In this document: positions 18,364 through 29,032 of the stretch, piece by piece
Numbering within the stretch: position 1 is the stretch's first letter
Layout of the letters: every line of letters starts with the position of its first letter
The notes under the pieces: generated by a model
The model's database searches: none
Told to the model about the DNA's origin: nothing
The model's input: the letters and a program-made list of their open reading frames with translations, nothing else
Translations under genes and position numbers: made by a program
DNA from: Rhodovulum imhoffii
GTDB taxonomy: Bacteria > Pseudomonadota > Alphaproteobacteria > Rhodobacterales > Rhodobacteraceae
Assembly: GCF_003046545.1 (NCBI RefSeq)
Contig: NZ_QAAA01000001.1
Coordinates: 186,001-250,000, forward strand
Direction of reading: 5' to 3'
DNA: 64,000 nucleotides

Positions 18364-20424
18364 ATGGAAAAGATCATTCTTCTCGCCCCGCTGGTTGGGG
18401 CGCTGATCTGCGGGTTCGGCTGGCGCTGGCTGGGTGAAAAGGCCGCGATGTGGACAACCACGACCCTGGTTTTCCTGTCGATGCTGTTTTCGTGGTTCGC
18501 GTTCTGGGGCACCGGAGCGGAGGCCGAGCATATCCAGATCCTGCGCTGGATCGACAGCGGGTCCCTGGTTGCGGACTGGTCGATCCGGGTGGACCGCCTG
18601 ACCACGATCATGCTGATCGTGGTGACGACCGTCTCCGCATTCGTGCATCTTTACAGCTTTGGCTACATGGATCACGATCCGCAGTGGGAAAAGGACGAGC
18701 CTTACAAGGCGCGTTTCTTCGCCTACCTGTCTTTCTTCACCTTCACCATGCTGGCGCTGGTCACGGCGGACAACCTCGTACAGCTTTTCTTCGGCTGGGA
18801 AGGGGTGGGGCTCGCGTCTTACCTCCTGATCGGGTTCTACTACAAGAAACCCTCCGCCAACGCGGCGGCGATGAAGGCGTTCATCGTCAACCGGGTCGGG
18901 GATTTCGGCTTTCTGCTGGGGATCGGTGCGTTGTTCTTCCTTGTGGACAGCGTGCAACTGGATGACATCTTCGCCGCTGCGCCCGCTCTTGCCGAGACGG
19001 GGTTCACTTTTCTCAACTGGCAAGTGAACGCGGCCAATGTCGTGGCGGTTCTGCTGTTCATCGGGGCGATGGGGAAATCGGCCCAACTGTTCCTGCACAC
19101 CTGGTTGCCGGATGCGATGGAGGGGCCCACGCCCGTTTCCGCACTGATCCACGCAGCGACCATGGTCACCGCGGGGGTGTTCCTTGTCAGCCGCATGTCC
19201 CCGGTGATCGAATACGCGCCCGAAGCCAAGATGCTGATCGTTCTCGTCGGGGCTTCAACGGCTTTCTTCGCCGCGACTGTGGGCCTGGTGCAAAACGACA
19301 TCAAGCGCGTGATCGCCTATTCGACCTGTAGCCAGCTTGGCTACATGTTCGTGGCGGCGGGGGTCGGCGTTTATTCGGCGGCCATGTTCCACCTGCTGAC
19401 GCACGCTTTCTTCAAGGCGCTGCTATTTCTTGGTGCGGGGTCGGTTATCCACGCGATGCATCATGAACAGGACATGCGCAACTATGGCGGCCTCAGGAAC
19501 AAGATCCCACTGACCTTCTGGGCGATGATGATCGGCACGCTGGCAATCACCGGAGTTGGGATTCCGCTGACCCATATCGGCTTTGCGGGGTTCCTGTCCA
19601 AGGATGCGATCATTGAAAGCGCATGGGGCGGCGGATCGATGTTTGCCTTCTGGGCGCTGGTCATCGCGGCCTGTTTCACCAGTTTTTACAGCTGGCGGCT
19701 GATGTTCATGACTTTCTGGGGCAAGCCGCGCGGTGACAAGCACGCCCATGAACACGCCCATGAAAGCCCGCGGGTGATGACCATTCCGCTTGGTGTTCTG
19801 GCGTTTGGCGCGGTTGTGTCGGGGATGGTGTTCTACAGCGATTTCTTCGGCAGCCACGACGATGTGAACCGCTTCTTTGGCATCCCGTCCCACGAGGTGT
19901 CGGCCGATGCGGGCCACGGTACGGCGCCGGCGCATGGTGACGATACCCATGGAGAGCCGCAGGTGAACCCCGGCGCCGGGGCAATCTTCATGGCGCCCGA
20001 CAACCATGTCATGGATGCGGCGCACCACGCGCCGGCCTGGGTAAAATCCGCGCCTTTCCTTGCGATGCTGCTGGGGCTGGGGACGGCTTACATGTTCTAC
20101 ATCGTCAGCCCGGATCTCCCGCGCCGCACCGCAGAGCAATTCCGGCTGCTCTATCTGTTCCTGCTGAACAAATGGTACTTCGATGAGCTGTACGAAATTC
20201 TGTTCGTACGTCCGGCCAAGGCTATCGGCGGCGCACTTTGGAAACGCGGTGACGGCAACATCATCGACGGTTTCATCAACGGGCTGACGATGGGCTTCGT
20301 GCCCTTTCTTACCCGTGTCACGGCCCGGATGCAGTCCGGCTATCTTTTCCACTATGCCTTCGCCATGGTTATTGGCGTTGCGCTTCTGATCACCTGGATG
20401 TCGCTGACCGGGGGGGCTAAGTAA
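18364..20424 (+). CDS. nuoL: NADH-quinone oxidoreductase subunit L
   Basis: A 686-residue antiporter-like proton-pumping subunit (ND5 family) with about 16 helices and the long lateral C-terminal helix. Typical segments are [19 protein letters not shown] near residue 145 and [20 protein letters not shown] near residue 246. Between the pump core and the C-terminal helix it carries His-rich loops ([10 protein letters not shown] near residue 460 and [15 protein letters not shown] near residue 518), which could bind metal. The stop shares one base with nuoM (TAATG). Confidence 0.95.
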   Translation: MEKIILLAPLVGALICGFGWRWLGEKAAMWTTTTLVFLSMLFSWFAFWGTGAEAEHIQILRWIDSGSLVADWSIRVDRLTTIMLIVVTTVSAFVHLYSFGYMDHDPQWEKDEPYKARFFAYLSFFTFTMLALVTADNLVQLFFGWEGVGLASYLLIGFYYKKPSANAAAMKAFIVNRVGDFGFLLGIGALFFLVDSVQLDDIFAAAPALAETGFTFLNWQVNAANVVAVLLFIGAMGKSAQLFLHTWLPDAMEGPTPVSALIHAATMVTAGVFLVSRMSPVIEYAPEAKMLIVLVGASTAFFAATVGLVQNDIKRVIAYSTCSQLGYMFVAAGVGVYSAAMFHLLTHAFFKALLFLGAGSVIHAMHHEQDMRNYGGLRNKIPLTFWAMMIGTLAITGVGIPLTHIGFAGFLSKDAIIESAWGGGSMFAFWALVIAACFTSFYSWRLMFMTFWGKPRGDKHAHEHAHESPRVMTIPLGVLAFGAVVSGMVFYSDFFGSHDDVNRFFGIPSHEVSADAGHGTAPAHGDDTHGEPQVNPGAGAIFMAPDNHVMDAAHHAPAWVKSAPFLAMLLGLGTAYMFYIVSPDLPRRTAEQFRLLYLFLLNKWYFDELYEILFVRPAKAIGGALWKRGDGNIIDGFINGLTMGFVPFLTRVTARMQSGYLFHYAFAMVIGVALLITWMSLTGGAK

Positions 20425-21965
20425 TGGATAACCTTCTTTCCATCGTGACCTTCATCCCGCTGATCGCGGCGCTGATCCTTCTGGTGTTTTTGCGGGGCGA
20501 GGATGAGGCGGCCCAGCGCAATGCCAAGTGGCTGGCCCTGGTGGCGACTTCGGCGACTTTCCTCGTGTCGCTTTTCGTGCTGGCGCAGTTCGACCCGAAC
20601 GACACCGGTTTCCAACTGGTGGAGGAACGGGACTGGCTGCTGGGCCTGAAATACAAGATGGGGGTCGATGGCATCTCGGTTCTGTTCGTGATGCTGACGA
20701 CATTCCTGATGCCCCTGACGATCGCGGCCTGCTGGAACGTGGAACACCGCGTCAAGGAATACATGGCTGCGTTCCTGATCCTTGAGACGCTGATGCTGGG
20801 CGTGTTCACCGCGCTGGATCTGATCCTTTTCTACCTGTTCTTCGAGGGCAGCCTGATCCCGATGTTCCTGATTATCGGCATCTGGGGCGGGAAACAGCGT
20901 ATCTACGCCGCATTCAAGTTCTTCCTCTACACCTTCCTCGGATCGGTTCTGATGCTGGTAGCGATGTTGGCGATGTATATCGATGCAGGGACGACCGATA
21001 TCCCGACACTGCTGAACCATCAGTTCAGCGCGGACAGCTACACGGTCGCCGGGCGCGAAATTCTGGGCGGGATGCAGACGCTGATGTGGTTCGCCTTTTT
21101 CGCCAGTTTCGCGGTCAAGATGCCGATGTGGCCGGTGCATACCTGGCTGCCGGATGCCCACGTTCAGGCCCCGACGGCGGGGTCGGTCATCCTGGCGGCG
21201 ATCTTGCTGAAGATGGGGGGGTATGGGTTCTTGCGGTTCTCGCTGCCGATGTTCCCGGTCGCATCTGACCTGTGGGGGCCGCTTGTCTTGTGGTTGTCGG
21301 TCATCGCCATCGTTTACACATCGCTTGTTGCCTTGGCGCAGACGGACATGAAGAAACTGATCGCGTACTCCTCTGTCGCGCATATGGGCTATGTGACCAT
21401 GGGGATCTTCGCGGCCAACCAGCAAGGTGTGGAGGGGGCGATCTTCCAGATGCTCAGCCACGGGTTCGTTTCGGGCGCCCTGTTTCTGTGCGTCGGCGTC
21501 ATCTATGACCGGATGCACACGCGCGAGATCGACGCCTATGGCGGCCTGGTCAACCGCATGCCGGTTTATGCGCTGGTCTTCATGCTGTTCACCATGGCGA
21601 ATGTCGGTCTGCCGGGCACTTCGGGCTTCGTGGGGGAATTCCTGACAATCGTGGGCGTGTTCCAGGTCAATACCTGGGTAGCGTTTTGTGCGGCGACCGG
21701 GGTGATCCTGTCGGCCTCCTACGCGCTGTGGCTGTATCGCAGGGTAACGCTTGGGGCGTTGCTCAAGGAAAGCCTGCGCTCTATTTCCGACATGACCCTG
21801 CGCGAGCGTGCGATCTTCGCACCGCTTGTGGTGATGACGCTTCTGCTGGGCGTTTATCCCGCGCTTGTCACCGATATCACCGGGCCCTCGGTCGAGGCGC
21901 TTGTTTCCAGTTACCAGACGGCTCTGGCCGAGGCCGACGCCGCCCTGCGGCTGGCCCAGAATTGA
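20424..21965 (+). CDS. nuoM: NADH-quinone oxidoreductase subunit M
   Basis: A 513-residue antiporter-like subunit (ND4 family) with about 14 transmembrane helices. Signatures include [18 protein letters not shown] near residue 135 (key Glu), [20 protein letters not shown] near residue 236, and [17 protein letters not shown] near residue 310 with a conserved Lys. Co-translated with nuoL. Confidence 0.95.
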   Translation: MDNLLSIVTFIPLIAALILLVFLRGEDEAAQRNAKWLALVATSATFLVSLFVLAQFDPNDTGFQLVEERDWLLGLKYKMGVDGISVLFVMLTTFLMPLTIAACWNVEHRVKEYMAAFLILETLMLGVFTALDLILFYLFFEGSLIPMFLIIGIWGGKQRIYAAFKFFLYTFLGSVLMLVAMLAMYIDAGTTDIPTLLNHQFSADSYTVAGREILGGMQTLMWFAFFASFAVKMPMWPVHTWLPDAHVQAPTAGSVILAAILLKMGGYGFLRFSLPMFPVASDLWGPLVLWLSVIAIVYTSLVALAQTDMKKLIAYSSVAHMGYVTMGIFAANQQGVEGAIFQMLSHGFVSGALFLCVGVIYDRMHTREIDAYGGLVNRMPVYALVFMLFTMANVGLPGTSGFVGEFLTIVGVFQVNTWVAFCAATGVILSASYALWLYRRVTLGALLKESLRSISDMTLRERAIFAPLVVMTLLLGVYPALVTDITGPSVEALVSSYQTALAEADAALRLAQN

Positions 21966-21976
21966 GAGGGACCGTG

Positions 21977-23419
21977 ATGAACCCTTCCGAACTGACAGTT
22001 CTTCTCCCCGAGATCGTTCTGGCCACCTATGCGATGCTGGCGCTTCTGGTCGCGGTTTACACCGGCAAGGATCGCCTGGCACCGCTGCTGGTCTGGGGCA
22101 CGGCCGGGGTATTCTTTGCACTTGCACTCTGGATCGGCGCGTCGGCGGGCGGGGTGAAGACGGCCTTCTCCTCTGCCTTCATCGATGACGGCTTCGCGCG
22201 CTTTGGCAAGGTCGTGATCCTGCTGTCGGCAGGGGCGGTATTGTTGATGAGCACCGACTACATGCGCCGCGCAGGGGCCTTGCGGTTCGAATATCCGGTG
22301 CTTGTTGCGCTTTCGGTGGTCGGCATGATGGTCATGGTGTCTTCGGGCGATCTGATGACCCTCTATATGGGGCTGGAGTTGCAATCCCTGGCGCTTTACG
22401 TGGTTGCCGCGATGCGCCGCGACAGCGCCAGGTCGACCGAGGCGGGCCTGAAATATTTCGTTCTCGGGGCGCTCAGTTCCGGACTTTTGCTTTACGGAGC
22501 GTCACTCGTCTACGGCTACGCGGGAACGACGGTCTTTTCGGGAATACTCTCCACGCTGGGCGAGGGGCAGATGCCTTTGGGCCTGCTTGTCGGGTTGGTT
22601 TTCCTTGTGACGGGGATGGCCTTCAAGGTGTCCGCCGTGCCGTTCCACATGTGGACCCCCGATGTTTATGAAGGCGCGCCAACGCCCGTGACTGCGTTCT
22701 TCGCAACAGCGCCCAAGATGGCGGCGATGGCGCTGTTCGCCCGTGTCATGCACGATGCCTTTGGGGCCGTTCCGGGCGACTGGGGGCAGATCGTGGCCGT
22801 CCTGGCGCTGCTGTCGATGGCGTTGGGGGCCGTGGCCGGGGTTGGCCAGCGTAACATCAAGCGGCTGATGGCCTATTCCTCAATCGCGCATATGGGCTTT
22901 GCGCTGATGGGCCTTGCCGCGGGGACCGCGATGGGGGTCCAGGCGGTTCTGGTTTACATGGTCATCTACGTGATCATGAGCGTCGGCACCTTCGCCTTTA
23001 TCCTGAGCATGGAAAAAGACGGCCAGCCGGTTACCGATATCCGCAGCCTGAACATGTTTTCACGGGTACAGCCGGGCAAGGCGCTGGCCGTCGCGGTGTT
23101 GATGTTCTCGATGGCAGGGGTGCCGCCGCTGGTGGGATTTTTCGGAAAGTTCTACGTGGTCAAGGCCGCGGTGGATGCCGGCTTGGTCTGGCTGGCGGTC
23201 GCGGGGGTCGTAGCTTCGGTGATCAGCGCCTTCTATTACCTGCGTATCGTCTATTACATGTATTTCGGTCAGGAGACGGATGAGGCCATAGACGGCGGTA
23301 TGTCGCGCGTGCTGTGGAGCATGTTGATGCTCTCGGCCTTTGCGATGGTTGCGGGGGTGGTCAACCTCTTCGGCATCGAAGGGCTGGCGCTGGCGGCGGC
23401 ACAGACCCTTGTCAACTGA
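21977..23419 (+). CDS. nuoN: NADH-quinone oxidoreductase subunit N
   Basis: A 480-residue antiporter-like subunit (ND2 family), the last core complex I gene. Seen are [19 protein letters not shown] (key Glu, near residue 131), [19 protein letters not shown] near 220, and [18 protein letters not shown] near 294. ATG 21977 follows GAGAGGG; the open frame extends upstream to 21686 inside nuoM, which is not plausible coding. It overlaps birA by 11 bases. Confidence 0.95.
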   Translation: MNPSELTVLLPEIVLATYAMLALLVAVYTGKDRLAPLLVWGTAGVFFALALWIGASAGGVKTAFSSAFIDDGFARFGKVVILLSAGAVLLMSTDYMRRAGALRFEYPVLVALSVVGMMVMVSSGDLMTLYMGLELQSLALYVVAAMRRDSARSTEAGLKYFVLGALSSGLLLYGASLVYGYAGTTVFSGILSTLGEGQMPLGLLVGLVFLVTGMAFKVSAVPFHMWTPDVYEGAPTPVTAFFATAPKMAAMALFARVMHDAFGAVPGDWGQIVAVLALLSMALGAVAGVGQRNIKRLMAYSSIAHMGFALMGLAAGTAMGVQAVLVYMVIYVIMSVGTFAFILSMEKDGQPVTDIRSLNMFSRVQPGKALAVAVLMFSMAGVPPLVGFFGKFYVVKAAVDAGLVWLAVAGVVASVISAFYYLRIVYYMYFGQETDEAIDGGMSRVLWSMLMLSAFAMVAGVVNLFGIEGLALAAAQTLVN

Positions 23420-24191
23420 ACCCGGAGGCTGGCACTGGCCGGCAGGGTACGACCTGATCTTGCTGGATGAGGTCGGAAGTACCATGGCAGAGGCCCGTCG
23501 CAGGGGTCCTGTTCTGGACCGACCCACATGGATTGCCGCGCGCCGCCAGACGGCGGCGGTAGGGCGGCGGGGCCGGAAGTGGATTGCCCCCGAGGGCAAT
23601 CTTTACGCGACGCTTGTTTTCGCCCCGGACTGTTCCGCGGCGCAGGCGGCGTTGTATTCCTTCGTAGCGTCTTATTCGCTCTATGCGACGCTTCTGGCTT
23701 ATGTCGATAGCCCGGCCACTATCGCATTGAAATGGCCCAACGATGTTCTGGTGGGGGGGGGGAAGGTTGCCGGCATCCTGCTGGAAAGCGATGGTACGGC
23801 GGGGCAGGTCACCCGGCTTGCGGTTGGAATCGGGGTGAACCTGAACCATGCGCCGGACCCGGCGGGGCTGGAACCCGGGGCCTTGCCACCCGCACGGGTG
23901 GCCGGATCCGGAGATCCGATCGATCCACTGGAATTCCTGGCTTTCCTTGCGGAACATTTCGCGGTGCAGGCCCGCTTTTTCCGGACCCATGGGTTTGGCC
24001 CCCTGCGCGGGGCGTGGCTTGACCGCGCGGCGCGGCTGGGCGACACGATCACCGCCCGTCTGCCGGGGGAAGACGTCACCGGACGGTTCGAGACGGTAGA
24101 CATGAATGGATGTCTCGTTTTGCAAACGGCCAGGGGGTCACGCAGCATTGCTGCGGCGGATGTGTTTTTCCAGGAAAGGCGCTGCCCATGA
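23409..24191 (+). CDS. birA: biotin-[acetyl-CoA-carboxylase] ligase
   Basis: A 260-residue ligase that activates biotin with ATP and attaches it to carrier lysines such as that of MccA (residue 609). Catalytic segments are seen: [28 protein letters not shown] (biotinyl-AMP loop; GRGxxGR variant), KWPNDVLV and KVAGILLE. There is no N-terminal helix-turn-helix, so it lacks the repressor function of the E. coli protein. No good ATG exists; TTG 23409, inside the nuoN tail, is my best start (a small uncertainty). The stop overlaps coaX (ATGA). Confidence 0.9.
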   Translation: MSTEPGGWHWPAGYDLILLDEVGSTMAEARRRGPVLDRPTWIAARRQTAAVGRRGRKWIAPEGNLYATLVFAPDCSAAQAALYSFVASYSLYATLLAYVDSPATIALKWPNDVLVGGGKVAGILLESDGTAGQVTRLAVGIGVNLNHAPDPAGLEPGALPPARVAGSGDPIDPLEFLAFLAEHFAVQARFFRTHGFGPLRGAWLDRAARLGDTITARLPGEDVTGRFETVDMNGCLVLQTARGSRSIAAADVFFQERRCP

Positions 24192-24967
24192 TTTTGTGCA
24201 TCGATTGCGGAAACACCAATACCGTCTTTTCCATCTGGGACGGGGTGCGGTTCCTGTGCACTCTGCGGACCTCGACCGAGCATCAGCGTACCGCAGATCA
24301 GTATTACGTCTGGTTTTCGACCCTGATCCAGCATCATGGCATCAGGACGGACATCACCGATGTCATCATTTCGTCCACCGTGCCGCGTGTGGTGTTCAAT
24401 CTGAGGGTTTTCGCGGACAGGTATTTCAGGGCCCGTCCGCTGGTCGTGGGAAAACCGGATTGCCTGTTGCCGAGCCCTCCGAGGGTGGATGCGGGGACAA
24501 ATGTCGGGCCGGACCGCCTGGTAAATGCCGCAGGTGCCTTTGACCGCCACGGGGGCAATCTGATCGTGGTGGATTTCGGGACCGCCACCACTTTCGATGT
24601 GGTCGCCCATGACGGGGCTTATGTGGGCGGGGTGATTGCGCCGGGGGTAAACCTGTCGCTGGAGGCACTGCACGCTTCGGCTGCGGCGCTGCCCCATGTC
24701 GATGTGACCCGCCCGCCCACGGTCATTGGCACCAACACGGTCGATTGTATGCAATCGGGCGTATTCTGGGGGTATGTCGGTCTGGTTCGGGGTGTCCGGG
24801 ATCGTATTCGTGCAGAATATGGCCAACCTATGCGTGTTATCGGCACAGGCGGGCTGGCGTCATTGTTCGCGCAGGGAGATGTGCTATTTGACCTCATCGA
24901 AGACGATCTGACCATGCATGGCCTGACCGTCATCCATGCCTACAACAAAGAACACGGGGCGATATGA
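24188..24967 (+). CDS. coaX: type III pantothenate kinase
   Basis: A 259-residue ASKHA-fold kinase phosphorylating pantothenate, the first step of CoA synthesis. The phosphate-binding segment is CIDCGNTNTVFSIWDG near residue 4 and the second is VVDFGTATTFDVV near residue 125. GTNTVDCMQSGVFWGYV is the typical later block. ATG 24188 overlaps the birA stop and is preferred to an upstream in-frame ATG at 24110. The nuoN-birA-coaX-rnj order is one I associate with Rhodobacterales. Confidence 0.94.
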   Translation: MILCIDCGNTNTVFSIWDGVRFLCTLRTSTEHQRTADQYYVWFSTLIQHHGIRTDITDVIISSTVPRVVFNLRVFADRYFRARPLVVGKPDCLLPSPPRVDAGTNVGPDRLVNAAGAFDRHGGNLIVVDFGTATTFDVVAHDGAYVGGVIAPGVNLSLEALHASAAALPHVDVTRPPTVIGTNTVDCMQSGVFWGYVGLVRGVRDRIRAEYGQPMRVIGTGGLASLFAQGDVLFDLIEDDLTMHGLTVIHAYNKEHGAI

Positions 24968-26634
24968 GCAAGGAAAGACTGATCTACCTTCCCCTGGGCG
25001 GCGCCGGGGAAATCGGCATGAATGCCTATGTTTACGGCTATGGGCGCGAAGGGCAGGAACGCCTGATCCTCGTGGATCTGGGGGTGACCTTCCCGGACAT
25101 GGATACAACGCCGGGGGTGGACCTGATCTTCGCCGATATCGGCTGGCTGGCCGCGCGCGCCGACCGGTTGGAGGCCATCTTTATCACCCATGCGCATGAG
25201 GACCACGTCGGCGCGGTGGGGCATCTGTGGCAACGCCTGCGGGTGCCGGTCTATGCCCGTCCGTTCACCGCCAACCATGCGGCCCGCAAGATGCAGGAAC
25301 AGGGCAATGACCCCGCACAGGTCAAACCTGTGCAGGCCTGGCCTGAGCGTATCAAGGCCGGACCGTTCGAGGTGTCGTTCCTGCCGGTGTCGCATTCCAT
25401 CCCTGAAAGTGCGGGGCTGGTGATCGATACGCCGGTCGGGCGCATCGTGCATACCGGCGATTTCAAGCTCGACCCGACGCCGGTTCTGGGCGATCCGTTC
25501 GATCCGGCCCTGTGGGGGGAGGTCGTCAGGGCCGGCGTCAAGGTGCTGACCTGCGACTCCACCAATGTCTTCTCTCCCAATCCGGGCCGATCGGAAGCAA
25601 GTCTTGCCCCCGCCATACGCCAGTTGGTGGCGCGCTCCTCGGGAATGTTCGTGGCCACGACGTTTGCTTCCAATATCGCGCGGCTTAAAACACTGGCGGA
25701 GGCGGGGCAGGCTGCGGGCCGCTCTGTCTGCCTGTTGGGGCGTGCCATGCGCCGGATGATCGAAGCCGGGGTCGAAAGTGGCGTCCTGACCGATTTCCCG
25801 AAAACCGTTTCCCCCGAAGAGGCCGGGAATATCCCGCGCGAAAGTCTGATGCTGATCGTCACGGGCAGCCAGGGCGAACGGCGCGCAGCGTCGGCACAGC
25901 TTTCCCGCGGCAAATACATGGGCCTTACCCTGAAAGAGGGGGACAGCTTCCTGTTTTCCTCTAAAACCATTCCGGGCAACGAACGCGGCGTGCTGCGTAT
26001 CGTCAACGCGTATTCCGAGATGGGTGTGGATGTCATCGATGACGGGGCGGACCTGTACCACGTGTCTGGCCATGCAAACCGGCCCGATCTGGCACGTATT
26101 CACAAGCTGATAGCGCCTCGGGTGGTGGTGCCCATGCATGGCGAACATCGCCACCTGCGCGAACATGTCAAGCTGGCCGAAGAAAACGGGCTGAACGCTA
26201 TCGTCGCCCCAAATGGGACGATGCTGGATCTCACCGGCGATACCCCGAAGGTGGCTGAGTTCGTTGAGACCGGACGGACCTATCTGGACGGATCTGTTCA
26301 GATCGGTGCGCTGGACGGGGTGGCCCGTGATCGTATCCGCATGGCGCTGAACGGCCATGCCGTGGTCACCGTCGTGATCGACGAGAACGATGAACCGCTG
26401 GGTGAGCCATGGGTCGATCTCAAGGGGCTGGCGGAAACAGGCAAGAGCAACGTGCCGCTGGCCGATATTCTCGAGGCGGATCTGGAGCAGTTTCTCGGTC
26501 GTGCGTCGGAGGATACGCTGGGGGACGACGACAAGATCGAAGACGCTATGCGCCGCATCCTGCGCCAGAGCGCGGAGCGGGAAATCGGCAAGAAGCCCGA
26601 AGTTACCGTTATCGTCAGCCGCCTGACCACCTGA
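24964..26634 (+). CDS. rnj: ribonuclease J
   Basis: A 556-residue metallo-beta-lactamase/beta-CASP ribonuclease, with 5'-to-3' exonuclease and endonuclease activity on mRNA and rRNA precursors. The metal motif reads THAHEDHVGAVGHL near residue 77 (HxHxDH). The IVHTGDFKLDPTPV block and the beta-CASP motif VSGHANRPDL ... PMHGEHRHLREH are also present. Overlaps coaX by four bases, and is the last gene of the nuo transcription unit. It converges on the helicase gene with only 21 bases between them and no obvious terminator. Confidence 0.95.
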   Translation: MSKERLIYLPLGGAGEIGMNAYVYGYGREGQERLILVDLGVTFPDMDTTPGVDLIFADIGWLAARADRLEAIFITHAHEDHVGAVGHLWQRLRVPVYARPFTANHAARKMQEQGNDPAQVKPVQAWPERIKAGPFEVSFLPVSHSIPESAGLVIDTPVGRIVHTGDFKLDPTPVLGDPFDPALWGEVVRAGVKVLTCDSTNVFSPNPGRSEASLAPAIRQLVARSSGMFVATTFASNIARLKTLAEAGQAAGRSVCLLGRAMRRMIEAGVESGVLTDFPKTVSPEEAGNIPRESLMLIVTGSQGERRAASAQLSRGKYMGLTLKEGDSFLFSSKTIPGNERGVLRIVNAYSEMGVDVIDDGADLYHVSGHANRPDLARIHKLIAPRVVVPMHGEHRHLREHVKLAEENGLNAIVAPNGTMLDLTGDTPKVAEFVETGRTYLDGSVQIGALDGVARDRIRMALNGHAVVTVVIDENDEPLGEPWVDLKGLAETGKSNVPLADILEADLEQFLGRASEDTLGDDDKIEDAMRRILRQSAEREIGKKPEVTVIVSRLTT

Positions 26635-26655
26635 CGGCGGCTTTTCCCTGTTCGC

Positions 26656-28032
26656 CTATTCGGCGGTTTCCCCGGCGGCGGTTCTGAAGGAACGTAACAG
26701 AAAGGCCGGAACGTGGTCTCCCATTCCGACAACGGGGGCCTCCCTGCGCGGGGCCCTTGAACGTTTCTCCTGTGGCGGGTCTGTACGCGGCGCGGAATCC
26801 CGCTTTTCCTCCCGTTTTCGGGGAGGCATCCGCGCCTCATCCGTCCTTACGGATTTCGGGCCCTTTTCGGATTGGGGCGCCCCTGTCAGGGGACTTTCAA
26901 GGCGCGGGATTTCATTGCCGATCAGTTTTTCGATGTCCGCCAACCATTTCTGATCATGCGGGACGCAGATCATCAGTGCCTTGCCCTTGCGTCCGGCCCG
27001 GCCCGTACGACCAATCCGGTGGACGTAATCTTCTGCATGGCTTGGGACGTCGTAGTTGAACACGTGGCTGACACTGGGCACATCCAGTCCTCGCGCCGCA
27101 ACGTCCGAAGCGCATAGAAATTGCAGTTTTCCTTCGCGGAAGGAGTCCAGCGTGCGCATCCGCTGGGACTGGTCGAGGTCGCCATGAATCGGCGCGGCAT
27201 TGTAGCCGTGTTTGCAAAGCGACTTGGCAACGATATCGACTTCGGTCTTGCGGTTGCAGAAGATGATGGCGTTGGTGCAGGACGCGCCTTCCCGGTCGAT
27301 CAGACTGCGCAGAAGGGCACGCTTTTCCTTGGCCTGACGGTCCTTGCGGCTGGCGGTGTAAAGCACCACTCCTTGCGTGATGTTCTCGCCGGTGGTGGCA
27401 GCCCGGGCAACCTCGATTTTCTCGGGCGCGGAAAGGAAGGTGTTGGTGATGCGCTCGATCTCCGGTGCCATGGTGGCACTGAAAAACAGCGTTTGCCGGG
27501 TGAAGGGCGTCAGTTGAAAAATACGCTCGATATCGGGTATGAAGCCCATGTCAAGCATCCGGTCGGCTTCGTCCACAACCATGATCTGGACCCCGGTCAG
27601 CAACAACTTGCCACGTTCGAAATGATCCAGCAGCCGGCCCGGCGTTGCGATCAGGACATCCACCCCCTTGTCGATAAGTGCATCCTGTTCCTTGAAGCTG
27701 ACCCCACCGATCAGCAATGCCTTGGTCAGGCGGGTGTTTCTGGCATAAATATCAAAGTTTTCAGCCACCTGTGCCGCCAGTTCGCGTGTCGGCGCCAGAA
27801 CGAGGCTGCGGGGCATCCGTGCGCGGGCACGCCCACGCCCCAGAAGCGTGATCATCGGCAAAACGAAACCGGCTGTCTTTCCAGTGCCCGTTTGGGCAAT
27901 TCCCAAAACATCGCGGCCAGCCAGCGCAGGCGGAATGGCCCCGGCCTGAATGGGTGTCGGCTTCTCATAGCCGGCAGCAGCAATTGCGGAAAGCACCTTG
28001 GGGTCCAACCCCAAATCGGCAAAACTTGACAT
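26656..28032 (-). CDS. DEAD-box ATP-dependent RNA helicase (RhlE-like)
   Basis: A 458-residue helicase with all core motifs: Q motif (GYEKPTPIQAGAIP), AQTGTGKT, PTRELA, TPGR, DEAD, SAT, ARGLD, HRIGRTGR. The C-terminal tail (about residues 375-458) is basic, Arg/Lys/Pro-rich and of low complexity, as in RhlE proteins that unwind structured RNA in ribosome assembly or decay. It faces rnj, another RNA-processing gene, but they are convergent and not co-transcribed. Confidence 0.93.
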   Translation of the reverse strand: MSSFADLGLDPKVLSAIAAAGYEKPTPIQAGAIPPALAGRDVLGIAQTGTGKTAGFVLPMITLLGRGRARARMPRSLVLAPTRELAAQVAENFDIYARNTRLTKALLIGGVSFKEQDALIDKGVDVLIATPGRLLDHFERGKLLLTGVQIMVVDEADRMLDMGFIPDIERIFQLTPFTRQTLFFSATMAPEIERITNTFLSAPEKIEVARAATTGENITQGVVLYTASRKDRQAKEKRALLRSLIDREGASCTNAIIFCNRKTEVDIVAKSLCKHGYNAAPIHGDLDQSQRMRTLDSFREGKLQFLCASDVAARGLDVPSVSHVFNYDVPSHAEDYVHRIGRTGRAGRKGKALMICVPHDQKWLADIEKLIGNEIPRLESPLTGAPQSEKGPKSVRTDEARMPPRKREEKRDSAPRTDPPQEKRSRAPRREAPVVGMGDHVPAFLLRSFRTAAGETAE

Positions 28033-28186
28033 GAATATCCTTCGCGTATCTGCGGCAAGGTCTTGGCCGCCAGTTCACGCGGCCTGATCGGCCGGATTGC
28101 CGATCTTTCATAATGGCCTTGGCATAGGTCAACATGAGCCTTTCGTCAAGCAACCCAAAATGGCGGTGCGGCATTCGCCGGCGGAT

Positions 28187-28285
28187 GGGGGCGCTGCCCC
28201 CAGCGCGCAAGCGCGCCCCCCCCGGGATATTTGGCCAAAGCAATTCTTTCGTGTGTTGCGGTGTCTTGCTTTGGTCAAAATATCC
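28187..28285 (-). repeat. composite palindromic repeat, copy 2
   Basis: Arm GGATATTTGGCCAAAGCAA (28225-28243) pairs with TTGCTTTGGTCAAAATATCC (28266-28285) across a 22-base loop. On the minus strand this is followed by a G-rich run, GCGCGC hairpin bases, and the hairpin GGGGGC-GCT-GCCCCC (28187-28201). The order is the same as copy 1 at 2335-2408. It fills most of the 279-base gap between the helicase start and the ExoD-like stop, and would lie in the 3' region of the ExoD-like transcript. Confidence 0.85.
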
Positions 28286-28311
28286 GCGCCGCAGGCAGCC
28301 CGCATCGCGGG

Positions 28312-28905
28312 CTATAGTAGCAACCTCCAGATCAGGATCATCTCTGGCAGCACGACAAGGTAACCCAGAAGGCCGATCAATCCGTCCCGGCTGGACAGGC
28401 CAATACCGATCAGAAGAACATGCATAGACATGAGAAACGGCAGGCCGGGGATAAATCCGATGAGAATATTGATTGCGCCGGTTACAATCAGGATCACGGC
28501 AATGATCTTCAGCATTACGGGGCTGTCGATGAGAATGGTAGCGCGGGGCGCGATCATCGGGCGCAGCCGAAGCACCCACGGTTGGGCGCGCGATATCGAA
28601 GCGATCAGAAGGTGGGAGGGCAATTCTACTTTTCGCAGACGCGACGGAAACCACAGATGTGTGCTTCCGACAGCCATTCGCGACCCGATCAGAATAAGAA
28701 ACACGCCGACGATTCCGGGCATGCCGGGGACCATGCCCACCGGCAGGATCAGAAAGGCGGACAGAATAACCAGAAGTGGCCCGAAGCCGCGCGACCCGAG
28801 CGTGTCTATCAATCTTCCCAGAGACACCTGTTCAGTTGCCAAGGCGATGTCGGAGAGTTCTTCCAACAAGGTGGCGATGATCCAGTCACTGCGGAGGTTG
28901 CTCAT
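28312..28905 (-). CDS. ExoD family membrane protein
   Basis: A 197-residue protein with the ExoD-family layout. A soluble N-terminal helix (LLEELSDIALATEQVSLGRL) is followed by about four hydrophobic helices containing the FGPLLVILSAFLILPVGMVP and LIGFIPGLPFLMSMHVLLIG segments with Gly-x-Pro-Gly turns. ExoD was described in rhizobia as affecting exopolysaccharide production and alkaline tolerance; biochemical function is unknown. I start at the Met at 28905 (SNLRSDW), since the longer frame to 28968 adds a non-conserved-looking Arg-rich stretch. Upstream 127 bases to prfC hold no gene. Confidence 0.83.
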   Translation of the reverse strand: MSNLRSDWIIATLLEELSDIALATEQVSLGRLIDTLGSRGFGPLLVILSAFLILPVGMVPGMPGIVGVFLILIGSRMAVGSTHLWFPSRLRKVELPSHLLIASISRAQPWVLRLRPMIAPRATILIDSPVMLKIIAVILIVTGAINILIGFIPGLPFLMSMHVLLIGIGLSSRDGLIGLLGYLVVLPEMILIWRLLL

Positions 28906-29032
28906 CCCTTTTGGGCTCTTGCGGCTGGCGGGAAAGGGAAGGCGCGGCAGCGCGCCCCGGCGGCTCATCCGTTTTCAGATCGGCGCTGCCGGGCGTAAAA
29001 TCAAGGTTTTTCAGTGTCGCGGGCAGTGTGGA

